In this document: positions 25,550 through 33,513 of the stretch, in pieces
Position numbering within the stretch: the first letter of the stretch is position 1
How the letters are laid out: each line of letters opens with the position of its first letter
Assembly: GCF_028736155.1 (NCBI RefSeq)
Contig: NZ_CP117879.1
Location: 3,038,001-3,102,000, forward strand
From: Flavobacterium sp. KACC 22763
GTDB taxonomy: Bacteria > Bacteroidota > Bacteroidia > Flavobacteriales > Flavobacteriaceae
DNA: 64,000 bases
Direction of reading: 5' to 3'
Program-made: the position numbers and the translations under genes
Notes under the pieces: model-generated
Databases searched by the model: none
Told to the model about the DNA's origin: nothing
What the model saw: only the letters and a program-made list of their open reading frames with translations

Positions 25550-25879
25550 CTATTCCCATTTTTGTTTTTTATATTTCTTTTCTAAAATGCTTCTTAATTT
25601 TCGTTCTTCCCATTCTTGCCCAAAAATCTTGTAAGAAGCAAACAAATCTATTGCAGAGCCAACTACAACAGCCGACCAAATAATTACAACGACCCAATTT
25701 AAATATCTAATTGGAAAAAATTGCAGTGGCAAATTGGTATATTCTTTTAAAAGAAAAAGGATCATTGCAATGGCATAAACAAACAAATGCTTATAAAAAT
25801 ATTTTAACTGAATCACTTTTTTGGTTGCCAAATCTTTCAAAATGGTTTCTTCTTGCTCGTTATTCAAATCTGTTTCCAT
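25550..25879 (-). CDS. 2TM-domain membrane protein (copy 3, divergent)
   Basis: A 109-residue protein with two predicted spans and the family's WEERKLRSILEKK tail ending KQKWE. It is the most divergent copy: the histidine of the HxxKVF motif kept in the other copies is absent (GSAIDLF instead), and the Gly-Trp-Gly motif in the second span is lost. Its first 20 bp overlap the end of the upstream copy. It may have a structural rather than sensing role in a mixed complex, which is inference. Confidence 0.78.
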   Translation of the reverse strand: METDLNNEQEETILKDLATKKVIQLKYFYKHLFVYAIAMILFLLKEYTNLPLQFFPIRYLNWVVVIIWSAVVVGSAIDLFASYKIFGQEWEERKLRSILEKKYKKQKWE

Positions 25880-26183
25880 GACTATTTTCTAAACGTTGCT
25901 GATTTTCTTTTTCTAGAATTTCTCTTATTTTTTTCTCTTCCCATTTCTTATTAAAGAAAGGCGGTAGACTAAAAACTTTCAATCCGTGTAAAACAATTGC
26001 TATTCCCCAGCCCATCACAGACCATATCCACCATAGATATTCTGGAGAAGTCATATAATTTACAACAATCACAATCGGGTTGCATAAAGCGTAGACAGTC
26101 AAATGCTCGTAAAATCCTCTTATCTCTTTTACTTTTTTCTGAGCATCATAATAACGAACTGTTTCTGTGAAATCTTTTTCCAT
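25860..26183 (-). CDS. 2TM-domain membrane protein (copy 4)
   Basis: A 107-residue protein with two membrane spans. QKKVKEIRGFYEHLTVY precedes span one, and span two ends GWGIAIVLHGLKVF before WEEKKIREILEKENQ. Very similar in pattern to copy 2 and to the kinase-linked copy. Its ATG (26183-26181) shares one base with the stop codon of the kinase gene (TAATG), so translation of kinase and 2TM proteins is coupled. The ATG giving MEKDFTETV is preferred to an in-frame start 63 bp upstream inside the kinase gene. Confidence 0.84.
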   Translation of the reverse strand: MEKDFTETVRYYDAQKKVKEIRGFYEHLTVYALCNPIVIVVNYMTSPEYLWWIWSVMGWGIAIVLHGLKVFSLPPFFNKKWEEKKIREILEKENQQRLENSHGNRFE

Positions 26184-27523
26184 TACTTCCACGTTTTTTG
26201 CTTGTTGTCTTTCTCTAAAATTTCGCGAATTTTTCTTTCTTCCCAATCTGAGCTGTATCCAAAAACTTTAAAAGCATGCATGGCAACTCCAAATCCCCAG
26301 CCTAAAGCCGAAAACCAAAACCATTGAAATCCTGGCGAAAATTTTAAATTAATAAAGATCAAAAACGGAATCACACAGCAATACGAAATGATATTTCCGT
26401 AAAATCCTTTCAATTCTTCTACTCTTTTTTTAGCTCTATAATAAGCTTTTGCTTCATCGGTATATTCTGCACTCATTTCCATAACGGCAATTTGTTTTGT
26501 TAAAATTGGAATTCTAACTGTGAAATTCTTTCCATCTTCCTCAATCTTCACTTTTCTATCCGTTATAATTCCGTATCTGTTTACAATATTCTGCAGTCCG
26601 ACACCTTGCCTATCCTGCAAAACTTCTTTTTTCTGAAGATCATTCTGAATGGCCAGATAATCTTTATCAATAAAAATTCTAATATGAAGCGGTTTTTGTT
26701 CGCTCACCACATTGTGTTTTACAGTATTCTCCAGTAAAAGCTGTAAAGAAAGCGGCACCACTTTGGCCTCTGGATTGATATTTTCTGTTGGCAATTCGTA
26801 AAACAAACTATTTTCAAAACGCATTTTCAGCAAATTCATATAGGTTTTTGCAAACGACAACTCGTCTTCAACCGAAACCAATTCTTTGTCTTTCTGTTCT
26901 AAAACATATCGATAAATTTTAGATAACGAAGTAGTAAAACGCTGCGCATTATCTGGATTTTCTTCTATTAAAGAACTAAGAACATTTAAGCTGTTGAAAA
27001 GAAAATGCGGGTCGATCTGGTTTTTTAAACTTTCAAATTTGGCATTTGCTGTTCCTGCAATAATTTTCTGCTGTGTTACTTTGTTTTCCTGATAGAGTTT
27101 ATAAAAATTAAGTCCATGAAAAAACAATAAAACAATAAAAGTCATTACTGCAGATTCTATGTAATTTTCAGCCTTTTCATTTGCTAAAAAACCAATAATT
27201 GTCTTATTCTCGATTATTACACTTGTAAACAAACGCAACACTCCAATAACAATCATCGATACTAAAAAAGAACTTGCAAAACCAATTAAAATTCTCTTTA
27301 CTGAATATGGATTTTCTCTAAAGACTCTATCTAAAAAATCAAAAAGAACAACGTTTACGATATACAAAACCACACTGTAAAGCATGCAGTACAAGAAATA
27401 AATGTAAAGATTCTTGTTAAAGACTGCTGTTCCTAAAGAAGCAAACCGAATTAGAAAAGAGAACAAAAATACTATTCCTCCAACTAAGCATGCTTTTAAC
27501 AAATTAGGTTTTAATATCATCAT
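26183..27523 (-). CDS. LytS-type sensor histidine kinase with C-terminal 2TM domain
   Basis: A 446-residue membrane kinase. Four hydrophobic spans occupy residues about 10-145. A His_kinase-type segment follows: FESLKNQIDPHFLFNSLN with phospho-acceptor His173. The ATPase part has the N-box QLLLENTVKHNVV and a G-box-like RQGVGLQNIVNRYG. After the ATPase domain comes an additional 2TM module (about 355-446) with KKRVEELKGFYGN, AMHAFKVFG and WEERKIREILEKDN. Putting a membrane pair after the catalytic domain would tether both ends of the kinase. Its partner is the LytTR regulator at 24034. Confidence 0.93.
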   Translation of the reverse strand: MMILKPNLLKACLVGGIVFLFSFLIRFASLGTAVFNKNLYIYFLYCMLYSVVLYIVNVVLFDFLDRVFRENPYSVKRILIGFASSFLVSMIVIGVLRLFTSVIIENKTIIGFLANEKAENYIESAVMTFIVLLFFHGLNFYKLYQENKVTQQKIIAGTANAKFESLKNQIDPHFLFNSLNVLSSLIEENPDNAQRFTTSLSKIYRYVLEQKDKELVSVEDELSFAKTYMNLLKMRFENSLFYELPTENINPEAKVVPLSLQLLLENTVKHNVVSEQKPLHIRIFIDKDYLAIQNDLQKKEVLQDRQGVGLQNIVNRYGIITDRKVKIEEDGKNFTVRIPILTKQIAVMEMSAEYTDEAKAYYRAKKRVEELKGFYGNIISYCCVIPFLIFINLKFSPGFQWFWFSALGWGFGVAMHAFKVFGYSSDWEERKIREILEKDNKQKTWK

Positions 27524-27539
27524 ATTTTATACTACTGAA

Positions 27540-28160
27540 TTATTTACAAGTTTTCTGAATTTCTAAAGCTCTATCCAATCCCCATTTTGGAGAATAAGGT
27601 GTTGCTGGTTTAAAAGTATTAAAAAGTTCAATAGATTTATCAACTTGCGCGCATAAAGGTTTTGTATCTACTCCTGTCCATTTTGCTCCTCCTATTTGAT
27701 AATCTGCTTCACCAAAAACTGCTCTCGGATTATTTGGATCTAATGCTTTAGCTTTTGCGTAAGCTTCCATCACTTTAGCAGAATATTTCATTCCGTTTGT
27801 CATTGGATCTGCCACAACATATCCTGTATAAATTAAAGCCTGCATTACATACAATTCAGAATTGGCTTGGTCTTTAATCAATTCAATGTCCAATGCGTCT
27901 TGCGCTTTTGTCAATAACAAATCGATTTTTGTTTTGTCTTTTTCTGTAAATACAGCTGTTGCATTAATTAAAGCTACGTAATAATTTGGCAAATAACTGT
28001 TTTTTTCTGCCGCGGCGATTCTTTCAAACAATGCAGAAGCTTCAGTATTTTTTCCTTCTTTCCAAAGTCCGAATGCTTTGTTCATTCCTTGTTCAAATTG
28101 TGTTTGAGCTGAACTTATTACTACTACAAATAGTGCAATTAAAGTGATGATTTTTTTCAT
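27540..28160 (-). CDS. Secreted TPR-like protein
   Basis: A 206-residue protein with a signal peptide (about 1-19, ending SSAQ). The mature part is helical with TPR-like spacing (EGKNTEASALFERIAAAEKN, AYAKAKALDPNNPRAVFG). It lies 16 bp upstream of the LytS kinase on the same strand. Such periplasmic TPR proteins often serve as protein-protein adaptors. No partner is known. Its link to the sensor system is inferred from position only. Confidence 0.78.
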   Translation of the reverse strand: MKKIITLIALFVVVISSAQTQFEQGMNKAFGLWKEGKNTEASALFERIAAAEKNSYLPNYYVALINATAVFTEKDKTKIDLLLTKAQDALDIELIKDQANSELYVMQALIYTGYVVADPMTNGMKYSAKVMEAYAKAKALDPNNPRAVFGEADYQIGGAKWTGVDTKPLCAQVDKSIELFNTFKPATPYSPKWGLDRALEIQKTCK

Positions 28161-28209
28161 TTTATAAGTTATTTAATGGTTTGTTTATATGGATTAGTTA
28201 TTTGTTTGT

Positions 28210-28617
28210 TTAGAATACAATTTCAATTTTTGAATCTTTAGTGACATTAAATTTAGCATCTTGATATGATGGAGGTCCCATAAATCCTTTAGCATTGTTT
28301 GAAGCTGCATATTCTTCTGATGGAGCTCCCATTGCATTTCTATCAAGCTTTCCGTTGATGTTTTCATCATGATAAGTTGAAATTGCATATTCTCCAGCTG
28401 GAAGATTTTCAAAAGTTACAACCGCCTGATTGTTTTTAATTTCCGAAGCCAAACTTTTGTAAGTTGTTTTAAGGAAAGTTCCGTCTGAATTATATAGTCC
28501 TACTTTAACAACGCCTGTATCATTTTTTAAACCTGAAACGGCAACAGTTAATTTTACATTTTGAGCAGACATTAAGCTGCAGATAAATAAGATAGTTATT
28601 GTAATAATTTTGGTCAT
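28210..28617 (-). CDS. Secreted DUF2141-family protein
   Basis: A 135-residue exported protein with signal peptide (about 1-18, ending LMSAQ). The mature domain reads as the DUF2141 beta-sandwich: GVVKVGLYNSDGTFLK, FENLPAGEYAISTYHDEN and INGKLDRNAMGAPSE, in which DENINGKLD resembles a calcium-binding loop. Function of the family is unknown. It is 49 bp upstream of the TPR-like gene and downstream of the TonB receptor. Confidence 0.86.
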   Translation of the reverse strand: MTKIITITILFICSLMSAQNVKLTVAVSGLKNDTGVVKVGLYNSDGTFLKTTYKSLASEIKNNQAVVTFENLPAGEYAISTYHDENINGKLDRNAMGAPSEEYAASNNAKGFMGPPSYQDAKFNVTKDSKIEIVF

Positions 28618-28633
28618 AATTTCTTTTTTTTTA

Positions 28634-29058
28634 AAGTTTCTAAGTTACTAAGGTTCTGAGATTCAAAGTTTTTCTTTTTAAGCTTCTGAGGTACTGAGTT
28701 GCTAAGTTTCTAAGTTTTTTTTCTTAGAATCTTAGAGTCTTAGCAACTTATTCTCTCGAATTTAATTGATGATTAAAACTCTTTTTTTTGCCTCTAAGTT
28801 TTTAAGAAATCTAAGTTTCAAAGCTTTTTAAACTTAGAATCTCAGAATCTTAGCCACTTAGCGACTTTTTAATTTATACTTCAAAAGTATGCTGGTTTTT
28901 AGTCTTTTAAAATTAAATGATACTGAGTTGTTGATTTTTGATGATGAATTGTTTTTTTTTAAGTTGATAAGGTTCTGAGGGACTATCCAGATAGTTATCG
29001 GGACTAAGTTTTTATGGCAAAAACCTTAGCAACTTAGAACCTTAGTATCTTAGCATCT
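28634..29058. repeat. Cluster of three CTAAG/CTTAG inverted repeats
   Basis: The 451-bp region between the DUF2141 and TonB-receptor genes holds no gene. It contains three consecutive imperfect hairpins whose left arms are built of 8-bp CTAAG units and right arms of the complementary CTTAG units: about 28674-28750, 28793-28865 and 28962-29058. The third contains an internal CTATCCAGATAG palindrome (28982-28995 region). The same units occur at eight or more other intergenic sites in the window. Confidence 0.8.
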
Positions 29059-29068
29059 ATACCTCGAA

Positions 29069-31234
29069 CTACAAGTTTTTCAACTGATTCTCGTTCTTAT
29101 TCTGGCTGATTGTCCAAAAGAAACCTACAAAGAAGAATCTGTCTGCTGTTGGCACTACGGCTTGCCTTTGATATACTCCGCTTGCATCTGGTGTTTTAGC
29201 ATAATCATATCCGAAGATATTTTGAGTTCCTAAAACATTTGAAACTGAGAAATAAAGGATTTTTTGTGTTGTTAATAAATACGCCCAGCTAAAACTTAAA
29301 CTATTATACGATTTTGTTTTTCCGTTCATAAACTGTGTTTGGTTCGGATCGTTGTACGGACGTCCAGTGCTGAAACTATTTGTTAAACTCGCCTGAGATT
29401 TCCAGTCTGTAATAAAATATTTTGCCACAACAGATAAGTTATGATTGGCAATAAAACTTGGAGTTGCCATGTTTGGAAAGTTTTTATATTGTCTTTCTGA
29501 ATCGATATAAGAATATGAAATCCAATATTCTAAGTTTTTATACAAATTGCTGTCTCTCCAAAATAAATCCAATCCTTTTGCATAACCCGATCCGTTGTTA
29601 TTGAAAACTGAATTGTATTGAATATCTCTCGTATCGTACTGCACCAAATTGCTGTAATCTTTGTAATAAGCCTCTGCTCTAAGTGTTTGTCCTGGTCTTG
29701 TAAACGTATAATTGAAAATATAATGTCTTGCTTTCTCACTTTCAAACTGATGGTATTTAGAAAATTTAATGTAATCTACAACCGGTGTTTGAGAATAATC
29801 TCCGTAAGCAAAAGAGAACTGGCTATTTTTTGAAGCTTTATATCCTAATGAAGCTCTTGGTGCAATATTGTTTTCGTTTAATAAACTGTTGTTTGAATAT
29901 CTCAAACCAACTTTCAACGCTAATTTTTTAGAAAATAAAATATCACCTTCAGTATACGCTGCAAAAATGTTCGAATCGTAACCATTTGTAACATTAAGGG
30001 AAATATTATCGGCTACGTTTTCATCGTATTTTGTAATGAAATAATCGCTTCCGAAAGACAATTTAAAAAAGTTTGAAAATTTCTTGCTTAACTTCAGTTT
30101 CAACTGCGCTGCATTTTCTTGACTATCAATTCCTGTAATATCATATTTCAGTTTGTTTTTGCTGTAACCGTAACTCACTCCAGAAGTAATTTGCCATCCC
30201 GTTCCAAAACTTCCTTTATAAGATGAATTCAAATAGAAGTTATTGTTGTTCATATCTGTTCGAATCGGATTCTCGAAATTGACATTTTTCTGATTCAAGT
30301 CAAACTTTTCAGAATCAAAAGAAGCATACAGCTTAAATATTCCGTTTGTGAAATTGTATCTATAAACGGTTTCACCTCCAAGTGATTGATACGGATTATT
30401 CCACTCTACGTTTTGCGGAATAACAGCTTGATAAGGCGCTAAATTCACATACATCATATTTACACTCAATGAACTTTTTTTGAATTTCTGCGTATTTCCT
30501 AAACTCAAACCAACCGTCATAAGCCCAATATCTGTTTTATCATGATCCTCTTCGTCTTGTGTATTTAGAAGCAAAACACTCGACAAGGCTTCACCATATT
30601 CTGCAGAATAACCACCTGTAGAAAATGCGATTCCGCTAAACAAAAAAGGAGAAAAACGGCTTCTTGTTGGTAAGTTATTTGTAGTTGCGCCATAAGGCTG
30701 CGCTACACGAATTCCGTCAACAAAAGTCTGTGTTTCGCTGGCTTCTCCTCCACGTACAAACAAACGCCCATCTTCTCCAACAGTTTGAGTTCCTGGCAAA
30801 GTCTGCAATGCAGCCACAATATTTCCAGCAGAACCTGCTGTTGTAACAATATCTAAAGGCTTTAAAACAGAAACTCTTGCTTTATCTCCAGATTCTAAAG
30901 TTCCAGCAGTAATGACAACCGCATCTAGAGTATTAACGTTCTCTCTTAATTTTACCGTTTGATCTTTATAATTTGTAACATCAATTTCTTGCTTGTAAGT
31001 TTCGAAAAGTAAAAAGCTTACTACTAAAAATTTATTTCCAATTTCTGTAGTTTCAAAAGAAAACGCTCCTGTTTCAGAACTTGTCGCTCCATCGTAAGTT
31101 CCGTCAATATATATATTTGCTCCAACAACAGGTTTTCCTTTTTGATCAACTACTTTTCCAGAAATAGTATTTTGAGCAAAAATTAAAACTGTAAAAAATA
31201 AAAAGCTTATTGTAAAAAATAATTTGGTTTTCAT
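29069..31234 (-). CDS. TonB-dependent outer membrane receptor
   Basis: A 721-residue outer-membrane receptor. Signal peptide (about 1-20, ending FAQ). A carboxypeptidase-regulatory-like beta domain follows (about 21-105: ISGKVVDQKGKPVVGANIYIDG). The plug domain (about 115-225) includes ALQTLPGTQTVGEDGRLFVRGG, a TonB-box-proximal pattern typical of this class. The rest is a 22-strand barrel ending in an aromatic residue-rich strand. No SusD partner follows, so it is not a classic SusC. The substrate is unknown and might be a metal chelate, peptide or cofactor. It starts a minus-strand run leading to the LytS/LytTR system. Confidence 0.92.
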   Translation of the reverse strand: MKTKLFFTISFLFFTVLIFAQNTISGKVVDQKGKPVVGANIYIDGTYDGATSSETGAFSFETTEIGNKFLVVSFLLFETYKQEIDVTNYKDQTVKLRENVNTLDAVVITAGTLESGDKARVSVLKPLDIVTTAGSAGNIVAALQTLPGTQTVGEDGRLFVRGGEASETQTFVDGIRVAQPYGATTNNLPTRSRFSPFLFSGIAFSTGGYSAEYGEALSSVLLLNTQDEEDHDKTDIGLMTVGLSLGNTQKFKKSSLSVNMMYVNLAPYQAVIPQNVEWNNPYQSLGGETVYRYNFTNGIFKLYASFDSEKFDLNQKNVNFENPIRTDMNNNNFYLNSSYKGSFGTGWQITSGVSYGYSKNKLKYDITGIDSQENAAQLKLKLSKKFSNFFKLSFGSDYFITKYDENVADNISLNVTNGYDSNIFAAYTEGDILFSKKLALKVGLRYSNNSLLNENNIAPRASLGYKASKNSQFSFAYGDYSQTPVVDYIKFSKYHQFESEKARHYIFNYTFTRPGQTLRAEAYYKDYSNLVQYDTRDIQYNSVFNNNGSGYAKGLDLFWRDSNLYKNLEYWISYSYIDSERQYKNFPNMATPSFIANHNLSVVAKYFITDWKSQASLTNSFSTGRPYNDPNQTQFMNGKTKSYNSLSFSWAYLLTTQKILYFSVSNVLGTQNIFGYDYAKTPDASGVYQRQAVVPTADRFFFVGFFWTISQNKNENQLKNL

Positions 31235-31257
31235 GTCATCTTTGGTTTTTGATGAAG

Positions 31258-31265
31258 CAAATGTA
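31258..31265 (-). promoter_or_regulatory. -7 box of the TonB receptor gene
   Basis: TACATTTG on the minus strand fits TAnnTTTG and lies 23 bp before the start codon. Confidence 0.6.
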
Positions 31266-31377
31266 TTTTAACAATTCATGTTAAAAAATATATAATAACC
31301 CAATTGTAGATTTTCGAGGATGAGTTGTAAAATACTAATTTGTATCTTAGCTAACGTGTTTCTAAAAACTATTAACT

Positions 31378-31836
31378 ATGTCAGAAAGTAAAAGAGTTTC
31401 GAATTTGTATCAATCCATTTATAATGGAAATCCATGGCTTGAAGTGACCTTAGCAGATACTTTAAAAGATGTAACTGCAGCTCAGGCTTATAAAAAAATC
31501 AACCCTAACTTAAACACAATTTGGGAAATTGTCAATCACCTAATACAATGGAGAAGAAATATACTAAAGCGTGTTCAAGGAGAAATAATTACAACTCCCG
31601 ATCATAATTATTTTGTACCCATTTTAGATTCATCTGAACCCGCTTGGGAACAATCACTGCAAAGTCTGGCAAAATCTCAGGAATTATGGAGTGCTTGCCT
31701 GAATGATTTTAATGATGAAGATTTCGAGAAAATAGATCTAAACAATAATCATAATTTTTATGAAGACATTCACGGAATCATTCAACATGACGTGTATCAT
31801 TTGGGACAAATTGTTATTTTGAAAAAACTGCTTTAA
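31378..31836 (+). CDS. DinB-like four-helix metal-binding protein
   Basis: A 152-residue DinB/YfiT-like protein. The three metal-ligand histidines expected of this fold can be placed in WEIVNHLIQWRR, and in DIHGIIQHDVYHLGQIVIL near the C-terminus. Members include mycothiol- and bacillithiol-dependent S-transferases and proteins of unknown role. The thiol cofactor, if any, is not evident here. It begins a plus-strand run of small enzymes (YciI-like, acetyltransferase, VOC). The first follows after 12 bp. Confidence 0.87.
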   Translation: MSESKRVSNLYQSIYNGNPWLEVTLADTLKDVTAAQAYKKINPNLNTIWEIVNHLIQWRRNILKRVQGEIITTPDHNYFVPILDSSEPAWEQSLQSLAKSQELWSACLNDFNDEDFEKIDLNNNHNFYEDIHGIIQHDVYHLGQIVILKKLL

Positions 31837-31848
31837 AAATACTTAATC

Positions 31849-32307
31849 ATGAAAAAGCCACTTCTAGTTTTTGTTTTTTTAGTAATGAGTGCAATCGGCT
31901 TTTCACAAGAAACCGAAGTGAAATATGATGAAGCTCTAGCGAAATCGCTCCATGCCGACGAATACGGAATGAAGAAATATGTTTTCTGTCTTCTAAAATC
32001 AGGAAGTAATACAACCGCTTCTAAAGAAGAAACCAAAAAACTTTTTGCAGGCCACATGGAGAATATTGGAAAACTCGCCAAAGAAGGAAAACTGGCTGTT
32101 GCCGGACCTTTCATGAAAAATGATCGAAATTATCGTGGCATTTATATTTTTAATGTAGAAACGATTGAAGAAGCCAAAGCTCTTGTTGCTACCGATCCAG
32201 CAATAAAAGCCAATTTACTCGAAGCCGAATTAACGCCTTGGTATTGCTCTGCCGCTTTGCAGGAAATTCCGAAAATGCATGAAAAAATTGCCAAGACGAA
32301 AATGTAA
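31849..32307 (+). CDS. Exported YciI-like protein
   Basis: A 152-residue protein with a signal peptide (about 1-20, ending GFSQ) and one YciI-like domain. KKYVFCLLKSG corresponds to the first strand, and HMENIGKLAKEGKLAVAGPF to the central helix plus the conserved Gly-Pro turn. YciI proteins are dimeric alpha-beta barrel folds of uncertain catalytic role, usually cytosolic, so the export signal is unusual. It starts 12 bp after the DinB-like gene and ends 3 bp before the next. Confidence 0.82.
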   Translation: MKKPLLVFVFLVMSAIGFSQETEVKYDEALAKSLHADEYGMKKYVFCLLKSGSNTTASKEETKKLFAGHMENIGKLAKEGKLAVAGPFMKNDRNYRGIYIFNVETIEEAKALVATDPAIKANLLEAELTPWYCSAALQEIPKMHEKIAKTKM

Positions 32308-32310
32308 AAT

Positions 32311-32886
32311 ATGAAAACAGAAAAAGAAAAAATGATCTCTGGCGAATATTACAACGCCTTTGATCCTGAATTATTAAAAGGTCGCCGTGCGGCAAAAAAC
32401 CTTTTACACAGCTTGAATGTAAAAGAATATAGAGTTACCAAAAAAGCAAAAGAGATTTTAAAAGAATTAATTCCAAATGCTGGAGCTGGTTTATATATTG
32501 AACCTCCTTTTCATTGTGATTATGGGTACAATATTTTTGCTGGAGAAAATGTTTATTTTAATGTGAACTGTGTGGTTTTGGACTGTGCGCCCGTAACAAT
32601 CGGATCAAATGTGTTTATTGCGCCAAATGTTCAAATTTATACCGCTTCTCATCCGCTTGACGCTGAATTACGAAAAACATTAGAAAATGCTTATCCTGTT
32701 ACAATTGGAGACGATTGTTGGATTGGCGGAAATTCTGTTATCTGCCCTGGCGTAACAATCGGAAAAAGATGTGTTATTGGTGCTGGATCTGTGGTTACAA
32801 AAGATATTCCAGACAATTCGCTTGCTGTTGGAAATCCAGCAAAAGTTATTCGAAAATTAAATCAAGAATCTGAATCAAAATCATAA
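32311..32886 (+). CDS. Maltose/galactoside O-acetyltransferase-type hexapeptide transferase
   Basis: A 191-residue acyltransferase with an N-terminal helical Mac domain (MISGEYYNAFDPELLKGRR) and a left-handed beta-helix of hexapeptide repeats from about residue 55. The catalytic histidine lies in IYTASHPLD. GNSVICPGVTIGKRCVIGAGS (split) and SLAVGNPAKVIRKL mark the end of the helix. It would acetylate a sugar from acetyl-CoA in the cytosol. The acceptor is uncertain. Its stop codon overlaps the ATG of the VOC gene by one base. Confidence 0.93.
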   Translation: MKTEKEKMISGEYYNAFDPELLKGRRAAKNLLHSLNVKEYRVTKKAKEILKELIPNAGAGLYIEPPFHCDYGYNIFAGENVYFNVNCVVLDCAPVTIGSNVFIAPNVQIYTASHPLDAELRKTLENAYPVTIGDDCWIGGNSVICPGVTIGKRCVIGAGSVVTKDIPDNSLAVGNPAKVIRKLNQESESKS

Positions 32887-33275
32887 TGCTTACCCTTAAT
32901 AAAGTTCATCATATTGCCATCTTATGTTCCGATTACGAAAAATCGAAATATTTCTACACTCAGATTTTAGGTTTAACCATTATTCGTGAAATTTACCGTG
33001 AAGAACGCCAATCGTACAAATTAGATTTGGCTTTGAATGGCTCTTATGTTGTCGAATTATTTTCATTTCCAAATCCGCCGCAAAGACCTTCAAGACCTGA
33101 GGCGGTTGGTTTAAGACATTTGGCTTTTGAAGTCATTAATCTGGAAGAAACGATTGCTTTTTTAAATTCAAAAAATATAGAATCAGAACCGATCAGAGTT
33201 GATGAAACGACAGAAAAACGTTTCACTTTTATTACCGATCCGGATTTGTTGCCAATTGAGTTTTACGAGAGATAA
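32886..33275 (+). CDS. VOC/glyoxalase-superfamily protein
   Basis: A 129-residue vicinal-oxygen-chelate protein. VHHIAILCSDYEKSKYFYTQIL opens the first beta-alpha-beta-beta-beta unit (His8 and His9 are candidate metal ligands), and LRHLAFEVINLEE opens the second (His78 region). A late glutamate in LLPIEFYER completes the usual metal set. It resembles SMU.1112c-like proteins of unknown substrate. TAATG overlap with the acetyltransferase gene indicates translational coupling. Confidence 0.9.
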   Translation: MLTLNKVHHIAILCSDYEKSKYFYTQILGLTIIREIYREERQSYKLDLALNGSYVVELFSFPNPPQRPSRPEAVGLRHLAFEVINLEETIAFLNSKNIESEPIRVDETTEKRFTFITDPDLLPIEFYER

Positions 33276-33293
33276 ATTAAGTTATTTTTTAAT

Positions 33294-33358
33294 CTCGCAA
33301 AGTCGCAGAGTCGCAAAGAATTTACTTAAAAAACTTTGCGACTCTGCGACTTTGCGAG
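33294..33358. repeat. 25-bp perfect inverted repeat (TCGCAAAGTCGCAGAG family)
   Basis: Arms 33294-33318 and 33334-33358 are exact reverse complements with a 15-bp loop. They follow the VOC gene by 18 bp. The arm itself is made of CGCAAAG/CGCAGAG words repeated in tandem. Probably a terminator-like or mobile palindromic repeat. Confidence 0.88.
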
Positions 33359-33466
33359 CAATTTCTCTTCATTTTGCCAAGTAAAACACACGACAGAATT
33401 TTCCTGTTTATATTCATTTTAACACACTAAAATGAAGATTTCCTAGAAAAAACCGAATTTGATGCT

Positions 33467-33474
33467 TAATTTTG
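33467..33474 (+). promoter_or_regulatory. -7 box of the ClC channel gene
   Basis: TAATTTTG fits TAnnTTTG, 39 bp before the start codon. Confidence 0.5.
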
Positions 33475-33513
33475 TAATCCGCAGAAAAAAAATGCGGAAT
33501 TCTCAAACTTATA

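Noticed and set aside
28634..29058. CRISPR-like array from the regularly repeated CTTAG words
   Set aside because: The units are 8 bp, degenerate, have no spacers of constant length, and change orientation at hairpin centres. No cas gene is near.
33294..33358. Terminal inverted repeats of an insertion sequence
   Set aside because: The arms enclose only 15 bp and no transposase. They fit a palindromic repeat or terminator instead.
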